This document shows, one piece after another, positions 1-7,874 of a stretch of 64,000 nt of DNA (positions within the stretch are counted from its first letter, which is position 1; every line of letters starts with the position of its first letter). Origin of the DNA: Acidobacteriota bacterium (lineage in GTDB: Bacteria; Acidobacteriota; UBA6911). Where the stretch lies: assembly GCA_016929335.1 (NCBI GenBank), contig JAFGIY010000136.1, forward strand, positions 1 to 64,000, in the 5' to 3' direction. Made by a program: the position numbers and the translations under genes. The notes beneath the pieces were generated by a model. The model was given only the letters and a program-made list of their open reading frames with translations, did no database searches and was not told the DNA's origin.

Positions 1-81
1 CGGGCGGGCATCTGCGGCGTTGCCGCTCCTCGACAATGTCCCGCATTGCCTGCGTCGCGGCGCCTTGCATCTGCCCGCCCG
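1..81. repeat. GC-rich inverted repeat at window edge
   Basis: The first ten bases (CGGGCGGGCA) recur as their reverse complement (TGCCCGCCCG) at about 72-81, and the word GCATCTGC-like sequence lies inside both arms. The element may begin before the window. It lies just downstream of the leftward glycosyltransferase gene, where it could act as a terminator or be a dispersed repeat. Confidence 0.4.
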
Positions 82-121
82 GCGCTCACGTCAAAATGTA
101 AACTTATTGTTGCGCGGGCCC

Positions 122-1012
122 TTAGTTCGGCGGCATTTTGCGATAGTTGCCGGGAATCCTGGATCGGATTGCTTTTAACGCCCGGTAGACAATAAGCAGC
201 AGCCGGACCAATAATTTCCAGCAGCGGCCATAATGCTTCCCGCAAAAAAGCAACAGGCTGCGATAATACAGATCCTGCCTCTGAGCCGATCCGTCCGCCT
301 GGCTGGCGCCGCCCAGGTGAGTCACATGAAGGCGAGGATTATAAATGACTTTCCAGCCTGCGGCCCTCATGCGCATACACCAATCAGTGTCTTCAAAGTA
401 AAGAGAGAACCGCTCGTCCAATTCGCCGATTTCCAGAATCACGCTGCGGCGAACGCACAGGCAGGCAGCTGAAACCCATTCAACTTCGAGCGGTTCGTCG
501 GCGAACCAGTCATGCAGCGAACCGGAACCCAAGATGGAGCGAATTCCCCGACGGATAAGGTACACGGGAGAAGGTTCGGCTCCGAAAGCGAACATCTGAG
601 GATTGCCCTGAGCGGTCAGGAGCCCAGGGCTCATGGCCGCTGCCTGAGATTGTCTGCCCAGCGAATTCGCCAGTGATTCAAGGACTTCCGCAAGAGCAAG
701 CACGTCGGAATTCATTAAAATTACGAATTCGCCCTTTGCAGCGCGCAAGCCAAGGTTATTCCCCGCAGCGAAACCCAGGTTCCGTTTGCTGCGGATCACC
801 TCAATCCCGTCGAATTGCGCCTTGACGGTTGAGCACACATCTTCATCGGAGCCGTTGTCTACTACAATAACCTGCCATCCCAGACCGTGAACGCCGTCAT
901 AAAAGCTCTTCAGGCATTGGAACAACAAATCGGGAGTGTTATAGACCAGCACAATGACAGTTGCCGGGACATCAGCATCAACACGAGTTATGGCCCGCAT
1001 TTGATCGTGCAT
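122..1012 (-). CDS. Glycosyltransferase family 2 (rhamnosyltransferase-like)
   Basis: 296 aa. The N-terminal GT-A fold starts near residue 17 (TVIVLVYNTPDLLFQCLKS), followed by VVDNGSDED, the NLGFAAGNN loop and a NSD triad standing for the DxD metal/nucleotide-sugar site near residue 102. An FSLYFEDTDWCMRMRAAGW segment near residue 205 carries the ED and W residues typical of WbbL/rhamnosyltransferase-like GT2 enzymes. The C-terminus is basic and hydrophobic, which suggests membrane association. It probably transfers a sugar onto a surface glycan or lipid-linked intermediate; donor and acceptor cannot be read from sequence. No other polysaccharide gene lies in the window, so the locus may continue to the left. 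An in-frame ATG at 1000 is an alternative start. Confidence 0.85.
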   Translation of the reverse strand: MHDQMRAITRVDADVPATVIVLVYNTPDLLFQCLKSFYDGVHGLGWQVIVVDNGSDEDVCSTVKAQFDGIEVIRSKRNLGFAAGNNLGLRAAKGEFVILMNSDVLALAEVLESLANSLGRQSQAAAMSPGLLTAQGNPQMFAFGAEPSPVYLIRRGIRSILGSGSLHDWFADEPLEVEWVSAACLCVRRSVILEIGELDERFSLYFEDTDWCMRMRAAGWKVIYNPRLHVTHLGGASQADGSAQRQDLYYRSLLLFCGKHYGRCWKLLVRLLLIVYRALKAIRSRIPGNYRKMPPN

Positions 1013-1158
1013 ATAAACCTTCTCGATATGGGCAGTTCGCCCTGATTATTCCATAGATCCCGCGTAATCAGTATGACGGAAAAGACAATACACACGGCAC
1101 CAGAACTAATGTTTTCCGATTTTCCTCCGATCAAACAGATAAAGATGAGGATAAAGGC

Positions 1159-1500
1159 ATGACTATTCAGACCCGTGTATCTCAAGACCGCCGGAATGCT
1201 TCGAGAATCATGTCCCGCCTGGAATGCAATTTTACGTTTGAGGGGAAGCAACACAAGGCCATGATTCTTGATCTTTCGATGAAGGGCGCTTTTCTATCTT
1301 CCGCTTTCATGCCTCCAAACGGTTCCCATATCATCGTCGAAATCCAACAGCCCGGAGCAAAAAAGGACCTCATATTCAACGGCACCGTAATCCGCGGCAA
1401 CTGGGGCCATTCCGAACATGGCAGGCGCGGCAGGTTCGGGATACGTTTTCCCGATGCTCCAATCGGGCTGTTGGCCCTGATCAGCAAACTATACTCATAA
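1159..1500 (+). CDS. PilZ domain protein (c-di-GMP effector candidate)
   Basis: 113 aa, a single PilZ domain. An N-terminal RRNASR stretch (residues 11-16) supplies the arginine-rich switch, followed by a beta-barrel with DLSMKGAFL (about residues 36-44), which corresponds to the D/NxSxxG c-di-GMP-binding motif. The C-terminal GRFGIRFPD is also typical of PilZ proteins. No output domain is attached, so it probably signals by binding a partner protein. The start is the ATG after GAGGATAAAGGC. A diguanylate cyclase gene lies 15 kb away and a second PilZ protein at 28.6 kb. Confidence 0.82.
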   Translation: MTIQTRVSQDRRNASRIMSRLECNFTFEGKQHKAMILDLSMKGAFLSSAFMPPNGSHIIVEIQQPGAKKDLIFNGTVIRGNWGHSEHGRRGRFGIRFPDAPIGLLALISKLYS

Positions 1501-1858
1501 AGCGCAAAGCATTCGCCGTTAGCCACGAATTTTCCCGGCGCGGCCTGCGGCCACAACCAAATTGAGGCAGCCTCATGAACCGGCCGCGCTGGAGCTGTCC
1601 GTCATCAGCTATCAGGTCAAGAATAGGTTTTATTGCCAAAAAAACACCATGTATTAACGCAGTACTGCGAATTGCCCCGATCGAGCAGGCAATATTGCAA
1701 GATATTGTTCTTTAAAGGATTTGCGTGGAAGTTGCGACAGGCTCCCTATTTTGATCTTGTACAGCAGGACAGAAATGCTTATAAAACCTGATAGAGATTG
1801 AGATAGTTCTATCTGCTGCAGCACGTGTTTAATAAAAGCCGCTGAATGAGGAATCGGC
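1501..1858. other. Intergenic stretch without a convincing gene
   Basis: No ORF here has family character. The stretch holds a fragment of the CCACGAATT repeat family near 1520-1532, an 8-bp inverted repeat GCGCGGCC/GGCCGCGC in roughly 1535-1595, and a promoter-like pair near 1757-1785, listed separately. Confidence 0.5.
1757..1785 (+). promoter_or_regulatory. Candidate sigma-70 promoter for the hydrolase
   Basis: TTGTAC at 1757-1762 and TATAAA at 1780-1785 are separated by 17 bases, about 70 bases before the hydrolase start codon. The match is by eye only. Confidence 0.4.
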
Positions 1859-2713
1859 ATGAGCAAGCAGCGCACGTGGCAATCCTGGCTCTTGTTTTTA
1901 ACAACACGGGCAGCTCTGATCTATCTTGGGGTAATGCTTCTGGGAGCGCTGCTGCAACGGCGCCTGATTTACCTCCCCAGCAGAGCAAAAGAAGAGGCCT
2001 TGATCAGACAGGCGGAAAGCGAAAAGCTTTATCCATGGCGGGATCACGGCATGAAGCTTATTGGCTGGCGCACTTCACTGCCGGACGCAGTTTCACGCCC
2101 GCGAAACCGGCTGGTCGTTTTTCACGGGAATGCCGGCTACGCCTTGCACCGGAGTTATTATGTAAATGGTTTCCATGCCCTTCCGGAAGGACCGATGACA
2201 TGGGAGCTGTATTTATTTGAATATCCGGGCTATGGTGCCCGAGCCGGCTCGCCGGGCGAAGAAAGCATTATGGCGGCGGCACGGCAATCTGTCAGGGATC
2301 TCTTTCAAAACGACTCCAGACCACTATTTCTGCTGGGCGAATCTCTGGGAAGCAGTTTTGCCGCGCGCCTCGCTGCCGAAAATCCGCAATCCGTTTCAGG
2401 TTTGTTCCTGGTCACTCCAATGACCAGTCTTGCGGATGTGGCCTCCAATCACTACTGGTTTCTTCCTGTGCGCCTGATGCTGCGTGAACGCCATGATGTG
2501 CAAGCGCATTTGAAAACCTTCCCGGGCCCGGTGGCTTTTCTCGTGGCGGGACGTGATGAAATCATGTCAGGCAGCTTGGGACAGAAGCTTTTTGAAGAAT
2601 ATTCAGGGCTTAAGCGGATATGGATTCAACCGGAGGCCCGGCACAATACGCTGGATCTTTCTCCGGCGGCGCAATGGTGGCGTGAAGTTGAGGATTTCTT
2701 GAAAAACCAATGA
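1859..2713 (+). CDS. Membrane-anchored alpha/beta hydrolase
   Basis: 284 aa. Residues 10-35 form a membrane segment (LFLTTRAALIYLGVMLLGALL), followed by VFHGNAGYA (oxyanion strand), EYPGYGARAG, the nucleophile elbow GESLGSS, an acidic strand VAGRDEIM and a late RHNTLD carrying the catalytic His. This resembles the ABHD13/BEM46-like hydrolase group (the HGNAG and YPGYG motifs). The likely role is an esterase or thioesterase facing the periplasm; the substrate is unknown. The ATG at 1859 follows GAGGAATCGGC. The next gene begins 24 bases downstream, so they may be co-transcribed. Confidence 0.8.
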   Translation: MSKQRTWQSWLLFLTTRAALIYLGVMLLGALLQRRLIYLPSRAKEEALIRQAESEKLYPWRDHGMKLIGWRTSLPDAVSRPRNRLVVFHGNAGYALHRSYYVNGFHALPEGPMTWELYLFEYPGYGARAGSPGEESIMAAARQSVRDLFQNDSRPLFLLGESLGSSFAARLAAENPQSVSGLFLVTPMTSLADVASNHYWFLPVRLMLRERHDVQAHLKTFPGPVAFLVAGRDEIMSGSLGQKLFEEYSGLKRIWIQPEARHNTLDLSPAAQWWREVEDFLKNQ

Positions 2714-2737
2714 GAACTATGACAGGAGTATAAGGCT

Positions 2738-4327
2738 ATGGAATTCAGAGAGGTCATGGTGGCAAAGGTCGGTGAATTGCCGGATGGAACCATGAAACAG
2801 GTGGCGGTCGAAGGCGGAGAGATCCTTCTCACTAATGTTGAAGGCGAAATTTCCGCAGTGGGCGCCTTTTGCACTCATTATAGCGCCCGCCTTGAAAGCG
2901 GGCTCCTGAGCGGCGACACGATTGTCTGTCCGTATCATCAGGCTTGCTTTTGTGCAAAATCAGGCGACCTGAAACAGCCTCCCGCATTGAATGCGCTTCC
3001 TAAATTTGAAGTCCTGCTCAGGGGAGACGATGTGGTTGTTAAGCTCCCCGAAAAGATCGCAAAAAGCCGGATCCCTGAAATGGCGTCGCTCGATTTATCT
3101 CGCGACCCTCGGACATTTGTGATTCTGGGAGCCGGCGCGGCGGGAAACGCCGCGGCTCAAAGTCTTCGTCAAGGCGGCTATATGGGCAGAATCCTGATGG
3201 TTTCCGAAGAAACGGATCTTCCCTACGACCGGCCGAATCTGGACAAGGATTATCTCCAGGGCGAAGCCAAAGATGAATGGATGCCGCTGCGATCGGAAAA
3301 ATTCTTTCAGAACCGCGGCATTGAATTGATGCTTGGGAAAAAGGCAACGAAAGTGGACGCCGCCACAAAGACCCTATCCTTTGAGAAAGGCGAAACACTC
3401 GCCTACGACAAACTGCTGCTGGCGACGGGAAGTATCCCCAGGAAGCTGGGAGTATCCGGTGAAACACTCCGGAATGTTTATACCCTCCGAAGCTACGAGG
3501 ATTCAAGAGCGCTTGTCAAAGCATGCGAGAAGGCGGCACGGGCCGTAATAGTGGGATCAAGCTTCATCGGCCTGGAGGCGGCCTTCAGCCTCAGAAAGCG
3601 CGGGCTTCATGTAACCGTAGTGGCGCCGGAGGCAGTGCCTTTTGAGAAGATTTTCGGCGCAGAGATCGGCGCCATGTTCCGCAAATTTCACGAAGAGAAT
3701 GGCGTGGCATTCCGGCTTGGAACCACCGTTGAAAAATTCGAAGGGGCCGATGCCGTAAATGCCGTGTTGCTGAAAAACGGAGACCGGATAGAAACGGATG
3801 TTGTTCTGATCGGAATCGGTGTTAAACCAAATACCGACTATCTGCAGGGAGTGCCCAGGGAAAGCGACGGCAGCATTAAAATAGACGCGTACTTCCGTGC
3901 AGCTGAAGATATTTACGCCGCAGGTGACATCGCTCGTTTTCGCGACTGGAGCTTTGGTGAAAACATACGGATTGAACACTGGCGCACGGCGGAACAACAG
4001 GGCCGCGATGCCGCATTAAATATGGCAGGGCAATCAACCCCGAACATGAATGTGCCGTTCTTCTGGACCAGGCAAGGCAATTTAGGCATCCGCTATGTGG
4101 GGCATGCTCCGGAGTGGGACGAGATTATTTTTGACGGCGACGTTTCAGCCGGAAATTTCCTGGCATTCTACATCAGGAAGAACGAAGTTCACGCCATCGC
4201 CGGATGCAAGCGCGACAAACAGATGGCGGCAATAATGGAACTCATGCGCCTGAAGCAGATGCCTCCCCCTGCGGAGATTCGGGGCAAGTCTCTCGACTTT
4301 CTTGAACTGCTCAGTCTCTCCCAGTAG
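2738..4327 (+). CDS. Rieske-ferredoxin/FAD reductase fusion (AIFM3-like)
   Basis: 529 aa. Residues 1-105 form a Rieske [2Fe-2S] domain with ligands in CTHYSARL (about 42-44) and CPYHQACF (about 63-66). Residues 120-529 form a pyridine-nucleotide-disulphide-type reductase: VILGAGAAGNAAA (first FAD Rossmann motif), DRPNLDKDYLQG, VIVGSSFIGLEAA (NADH Rossmann motif), then IYAAGDIA (FAD-contacting Asp) and a C-terminal reductase domain. The order matches AIFM3/ferredoxin-NAD reductases that carry their own Rieske centre. It is cytosolic, with no signal peptide. The probable role is NADH-dependent electron transfer to an unidentified acceptor. AGGAG lies ahead of the ATG. Confidence 0.88.
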   Translation: MEFREVMVAKVGELPDGTMKQVAVEGGEILLTNVEGEISAVGAFCTHYSARLESGLLSGDTIVCPYHQACFCAKSGDLKQPPALNALPKFEVLLRGDDVVVKLPEKIAKSRIPEMASLDLSRDPRTFVILGAGAAGNAAAQSLRQGGYMGRILMVSEETDLPYDRPNLDKDYLQGEAKDEWMPLRSEKFFQNRGIELMLGKKATKVDAATKTLSFEKGETLAYDKLLLATGSIPRKLGVSGETLRNVYTLRSYEDSRALVKACEKAARAVIVGSSFIGLEAAFSLRKRGLHVTVVAPEAVPFEKIFGAEIGAMFRKFHEENGVAFRLGTTVEKFEGADAVNAVLLKNGDRIETDVVLIGIGVKPNTDYLQGVPRESDGSIKIDAYFRAAEDIYAAGDIARFRDWSFGENIRIEHWRTAEQQGRDAALNMAGQSTPNMNVPFFWTRQGNLGIRYVGHAPEWDEIIFDGDVSAGNFLAFYIRKNEVHAIAGCKRDKQMAAIMELMRLKQMPPPAEIRGKSLDFLELLSLSQ

Positions 4328-4389
4328 TCGGCAGTCGTTGGTCGGCAGCCGGCAGTAAATATCCGGCGGAATCTGCCGACTGCCGACTA
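4325..4389. repeat. Inverted repeat of GTCGGCA words (family E), terminator-like
   Basis: TAGTCGGCAGTCG (4325-4337) pairs perfectly over 13 bases with CGACTGCCGACTA (4377-4389). The left arm repeats the GTCGGCAG word further inward (4341-4355). The reductase stop codon TAG is the first triplet of the left arm. The element separates two convergent genes, so a bidirectional terminator is a sensible role. Confidence 0.7.
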
Positions 4390-4399
4390 ATAACTGCTT

Positions 4400-4942
4400 T
4401 TAAGTGCGCTGGGCTACTTTGCCTTTGCCGATGATGCCTTTTGTGATTCCCTTGCGGAGCTTTAGAATATCCGCCTTGGCATAGGGATGCCGGTCGCTGT
4501 GTTTCGGGTGTGTCGACGGATCCGCACCTTTTGCCATCTTATATTTGCCCTGAAATAGTACATGCATCCACTGAACCGGTTTATCCACTTTTAGTGTGGT
4601 GATCGGACAATGAATAACGCCGGCCGGAATATATATGATTGTGGTTTTATCGACGATATGCCGTTCCTGTTCCGCACCCATCATGATTTCAATCTCAGCG
4701 CCGAATTCGAAATAGTTATGAGGATTCCCGCCAAAAATGAAAAAGAGCTCATCCACTTCGTGCGCATGAGGCGCATGAATCATGACGCCCGGCTTGCTGA
4801 GGCAAAGCAGCTGCATTTCAATGGGAAAGCCGCTGAACCGGGATCCGACGCATCCCTTTTCTCCGCAGACATGAAGCATTGGCCCGATTTCTATCGGCTC
4901 CGTCATAAAGTATTTCCCATATTTTGATTTCTTAGTCGCCAT
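4400..4942 (-). CDS. Cupin-domain protein
   Basis: 180 aa. A single cupin barrel spans residues 40-135. The first metal motif is in HAPHAHEVDELFFIFGG (His and Glu ligands, about residues 57-66) and the second in IPAGVIHCP (His, about residue 113). It resembles small metal-binding cupins used as dioxygenases, isomerases or sensors; no substrate can be assigned. GAAGGAGAG before the ATG is a strong ribosome site. It is leftward and convergent with the Rieske reductase, and the next gene upstream is a leftward O-methyltransferase separated by a family A hairpin. Confidence 0.75.
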   Translation of the reverse strand: MATKKSKYGKYFMTEPIEIGPMLHVCGEKGCVGSRFSGFPIEMQLLCLSKPGVMIHAPHAHEVDELFFIFGGNPHNYFEFGAEIEIMMGAEQERHIVDKTTIIYIPAGVIHCPITTLKVDKPVQWMHVLFQGKYKMAKGADPSTHPKHSDRHPYAKADILKLRKGITKGIIGKGKVAQRT

Positions 4943-5052
4943 AACATTCTCTCCTTCGTAGGACGGTGCAGTGAATAATCATTTGGAGCGTGGCTGCCAA
5001 TATATCACAAGGCCACGCCAAAGAAATTAAATTACCCCAAGAACAAAAAGCA

Positions 5053-5100
5053 GCCGCAAATCGTCACGAATGCCGCCGTTCTTTCGTGATAATTCGTGGC
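5053..5100. repeat. CACGAATT-type inverted repeat (family A, copy 1)
   Basis: Arms starting GCCGCAAATCGTCACGAA and ending TTCGTGATAATTCGTGGC are imperfect reverse complements. It lies between two leftward genes, just after the methyltransferase stop. Six further copies or half copies lie elsewhere in the window. Confidence 0.7.
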
Positions 5101-5128
5101 ATTGAAAATGTCCAAAGAAGGGATGCGG

Positions 5129-6124
5129 TTAGGGTTTGAATGCCTCGACGACGGCATCCATGTGATCGCCTTGTTTGAGAAGCCTGATTTTATGAAATCC
5201 GGCGTGTAAAAGGCCGTCCTTAATTTCTTCATAAGTGTACGTACCGCCGCCCGTAGTGCCGACGAGCATATTGATCGCGAAGATCGCTCCGTCTTTGGGA
5301 AAAGTCCTATCGGGACTCATGACATGGTCTCGAACCAGAATCCGGCCTCCCGGTTTTAGTGCGCGGAAGACTTTATTGAAAAGATCAAGATTTTCTTCAG
5401 GACTGTTGGAGTGGATGATGGCAGATAGCATTGCCAGGTCATGGCCATTTGGCAATTCCTGAAGGGAATAGTCCCCTTCCACAAGTGTTGTGCGGTCGAG
5501 CAATCCCTCCTCTCTCAGGCGCTCGCGAGCCATTTCAACAACCTCCGGCAGATCGAATAGCGTAGCCTTCATCTCGGGGACGGCGCGCAGGAATGCGATT
5601 GTATAGGTTCCGGACCCGCCTCCCACATCGAGCAAAGCCCGCGAAGCGCCGGGATCCACGCCTTCGACAATCCTTTTCGCCATTGGGGCTCCGATCGCAT
5701 GCATGGCGCCAATAAAGGAACGCAGCTCCCCGGCGTTCTTCGAAAAGTCATATTCCTCTTTAGCGCCGCCGAGACCTTTTACGATGTCCGTAAGATAAGA
5801 CCACCGTTTCCAGAGCGAAGCCATATGGAGGACAATCGGAAGGATTGTCCGGGGAGAGCGTTCGGAGAGCATTTGAGCCACGGACGGTTCACAAAGATAC
5901 TTATCCTCACGTTTCGACAAAAGACTCATGGCCGCAAGGGCATCCATCAGAAAAGCCACAGCACGAGCCTCACCCTGGATTTTGGATGCGACCTGGCCGG
6001 CAGACAAGGGCGCTTCAGCCAGAATGGTGAAAAGATTAAGCTCCGCTGCAGTGTGAAATATTCTGCATTCCATGAAGCTTTGAGACATTTTCAAAATACT
6101 TTCCATACTGATTGCGTTCTCCAT
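5129..6124 (-). CDS. SAM-dependent O-methyltransferase (family 2 type)
   Basis: 331 aa. Residues 1-95 form the winged-helix dimerisation region of plant-type/polyketide O-methyltransferases (FHTAAELNLFTILAE, then a helix-turn-helix). Residues 165-330 form the Rossmann methyltransferase: LLDVGGGSGTYTIAF (SAM-binding), FDLPEVV (acidic residue for the ribose), and LKPGGRILVRDHVM. The catalytic His common in true O-methyltransferases is probably the H of AIIHSNSPEEN. The substrate may be a small phenolic, quinone or polyketide. A strong GGGAGGA precedes the ATG. No biosynthetic partner is adjacent apart from the cupin downstream. Confidence 0.82.
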   Translation of the reverse strand: MENAISMESILKMSQSFMECRIFHTAAELNLFTILAEAPLSAGQVASKIQGEARAVAFLMDALAAMSLLSKREDKYLCEPSVAQMLSERSPRTILPIVLHMASLWKRWSYLTDIVKGLGGAKEEYDFSKNAGELRSFIGAMHAIGAPMAKRIVEGVDPGASRALLDVGGGSGTYTIAFLRAVPEMKATLFDLPEVVEMARERLREEGLLDRTTLVEGDYSLQELPNGHDLAMLSAIIHSNSPEENLDLFNKVFRALKPGGRILVRDHVMSPDRTFPKDGAIFAINMLVGTTGGGTYTYEEIKDGLLHAGFHKIRLLKQGDHMDAVVEAFKP

Positions 6125-6437
6125 TCGCTTTTCCTCCCTTCCCCAAATTTAGCATTCAAAATTCCGAATGCCCTCAGAAATCCGAAATTCAAGTTTCGAG
6201 ATTTGTGCATATGGCAATAATCCTTTGTTCAATCTCGAATTCTTTCTACTGCCTGGGACTCATCAGCCGCTCAAACATACGCTATAATACGTCGGCTGTA
6301 TGACTGGATTTCGGGAGTGTCCTGGTTGGGGCAGCATGGAAGTCGGACCTTTGCTCCGTCCATTCGGTCCCGGGCTCAACTCCGGTGCACCTGTTTGTCT
6401 CTGATTCCGGAGCGGAGACGCGTCGAGAGGAACTGCA
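6125..6437. promoter_or_regulatory. Divergent intergenic region with -10 box and ~140-nt leader
   Basis: TATAAT at 6283-6288 precedes a GC-rich leader of about 140 bases before the receiver-FNT gene. The leader has several short self-complementary words (for example CTCCGG/CCGGAG) and could fold, but I recognise no riboswitch class. A weak AT-rich repeat of TTCGAGATT/AATCTCG words lies at about 6150-6240. Confidence 0.45.
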
Positions 6438-7709
6438 ATGGCAGAAAAAATGTTGATCATCGATGATGACGAAATAGTACTAAAAGCTTGTCGAAGCATT
6501 TTTGAAAAGGAAGGATTTGAGGTCACCGTTACGGCGAATCCGCAGGAGGGTCTGCACATGGTGCTCGAAAGAGCCTTTGATGTGATTCTTGTGGATTGGA
6601 TGATGCCGGGCTTTGACGGGATGGATGTTGTTGAAGAAATCGACAAGCGATCGCCCAATTCAGCCATGGTGATGATCAGCGGGAGCCCCTCCGTCGGCAG
6701 GGCGACAGAAGCCATGAAGCGCGGTGCGATGGATTATGTCGCCAAACCGTTCAAATCCGAAGAAATCATACAGGTTGTAAAGAGGGCCGTTCGACGGAAG
6801 GTGACCGAGGAAACAAAAGCAGTCGGTCGGTTCGAAAAGATGATGAAATCCTGGCAATTTCCCGTGCCAACCCTTGAGGACAAAGCTCCTAAAAACATCG
6901 CGGAAACTGTGGCACAGACTGTCGGGGTTGCAAAGGCGACCTCTCCGTGGCTCTCGGTCTTCGTGCTGGGAATTCTTGCCGGTGCCTATATCGGTTTTGG
7001 AGGCTTTCTTTCCACGACCGTTACTTTTGACGCGGCGGCAATAATCGGCATAGGGCTGACAAAACTGATCAGCGGGGCTGTTTTCAGCGTCGGCCTGATG
7101 CTTGTGGTAATCGCGGGAGGAGAGCTCTTCACCGGCAATAATTTGATGGTTTCAAGCGTCATGTCCAAAGAGATCACCTTTGCGAAAATGATGAAACGAT
7201 GGGGTCTCGTCCTGCTGGCCAATTTCATAGGCGCCATAATCATCACGCTGATTTTTTATTATTCGGGGCTTTGGAGGACCGGAGATGGAGCGCTGGGAGT
7301 TGCTGCCGTTAAGATCGCCTACGCAAAAGTAAATCTTTCTTTCACAGAGGCTCTTGTCCGCGCCATCGGCTGCAACTGGCTGGTTTGCCTGGCTGTCTGG
7401 ATGGCGCTTGCAGCCCGGCAGACGATCGGCAAAATTTTTGCCATTTTCTTCCCTATCATGGCCTTCGTAGCTATGGGATTTGAGCATAATGTCGCCAACA
7501 TGTATTTCATTCCCACCGGCATATTGTTTTCGCACACTCTGTCCATTCCTCTTGCGGCAGGAATCGATATAAACGCTCTCAGCTGGATCAACTTCCTGTG
7601 GAGGAACCTGTTTCCGGTTACAATCGGCAATATCATCGGGGGCGCTGTATTCGTCGGGATGAGTTACTGGGGCGCGTACCTCAGGCCGGTAAAGACCTCT
7701 CAATCCTAA
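6438..7709 (+). CDS. Response-regulator receiver fused to FNT (formate/nitrite) channel
   Basis: 423 aa in one uninterrupted frame. Residues 1-120 are a full receiver domain: acidic pocket IIDDDE (8-12), phospho-acceptor Asp53 in ILVDWMMPGFDGMD, Ser81 at the switch position and Lys103 in VAKPF. A linker of about 45 residues follows. Residues 165-418 are a six-helix FNT channel with GGELFTGNN, CNWLVCLAVW and GFEHNVANMYFIP, including the central His of the pore. FNT proteins move formate, nitrite, hydrosulphide or lactate through pentameric channels. I infer that phosphorylation of the receiver, facing the cytoplasm, could gate the pore. No kinase gene is adjacent. GAGAGGAA precedes the ATG. 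Confidence 0.88.
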   Translation: MAEKMLIIDDDEIVLKACRSIFEKEGFEVTVTANPQEGLHMVLERAFDVILVDWMMPGFDGMDVVEEIDKRSPNSAMVMISGSPSVGRATEAMKRGAMDYVAKPFKSEEIIQVVKRAVRRKVTEETKAVGRFEKMMKSWQFPVPTLEDKAPKNIAETVAQTVGVAKATSPWLSVFVLGILAGAYIGFGGFLSTTVTFDAAAIIGIGLTKLISGAVFSVGLMLVVIAGGELFTGNNLMVSSVMSKEITFAKMMKRWGLVLLANFIGAIIITLIFYYSGLWRTGDGALGVAAVKIAYAKVNLSFTEALVRAIGCNWLVCLAVWMALAARQTIGKIFAIFFPIMAFVAMGFEHNVANMYFIPTGILFSHTLSIPLAAGIDINALSWINFLWRNLFPVTIGNIIGGAVFVGMSYWGAYLRPVKTSQS

Positions 7710-7715
7710 AACCAA

Positions 7716-7814
7716 ATCGATATCGGGATCGGTATCGGGGTCGGCTTTGAGCCATAGATCATATACATTGATTTTGCACTTAATATCATTTGCGGTTCGA
7801 CCCCGACTCCGATG
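7716..7814. repeat. TCGG-word inverted repeat with conserved core (family B, copy 1)
   Basis: The left arm is made of TATCGGGATCGG/TATCGGGGTCGG words, the right arm is GACCCCGACTCCGA, and a core of about 50 bases contains AGCCAT, CATAT and TAATATCATTT. The core also occurs in copies 2 and 3. It lies between the receiver-FNT gene and hpnH, so an upstream in-frame hpnH start inside it is unlikely. Confidence 0.75.
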
Positions 7815-7874
7815 TGTATCCCCATTGTCGCATGCAGACCAATAGGTTACGATTCTGTCCCTGAAGGGATCTTT

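Noticed and set aside
7716-7814. CRISPR array, suggested by repeated TCGG words
   Set aside because: The words are six bases long and directly adjacent, without unique spacers of constant length; no cas gene is present.
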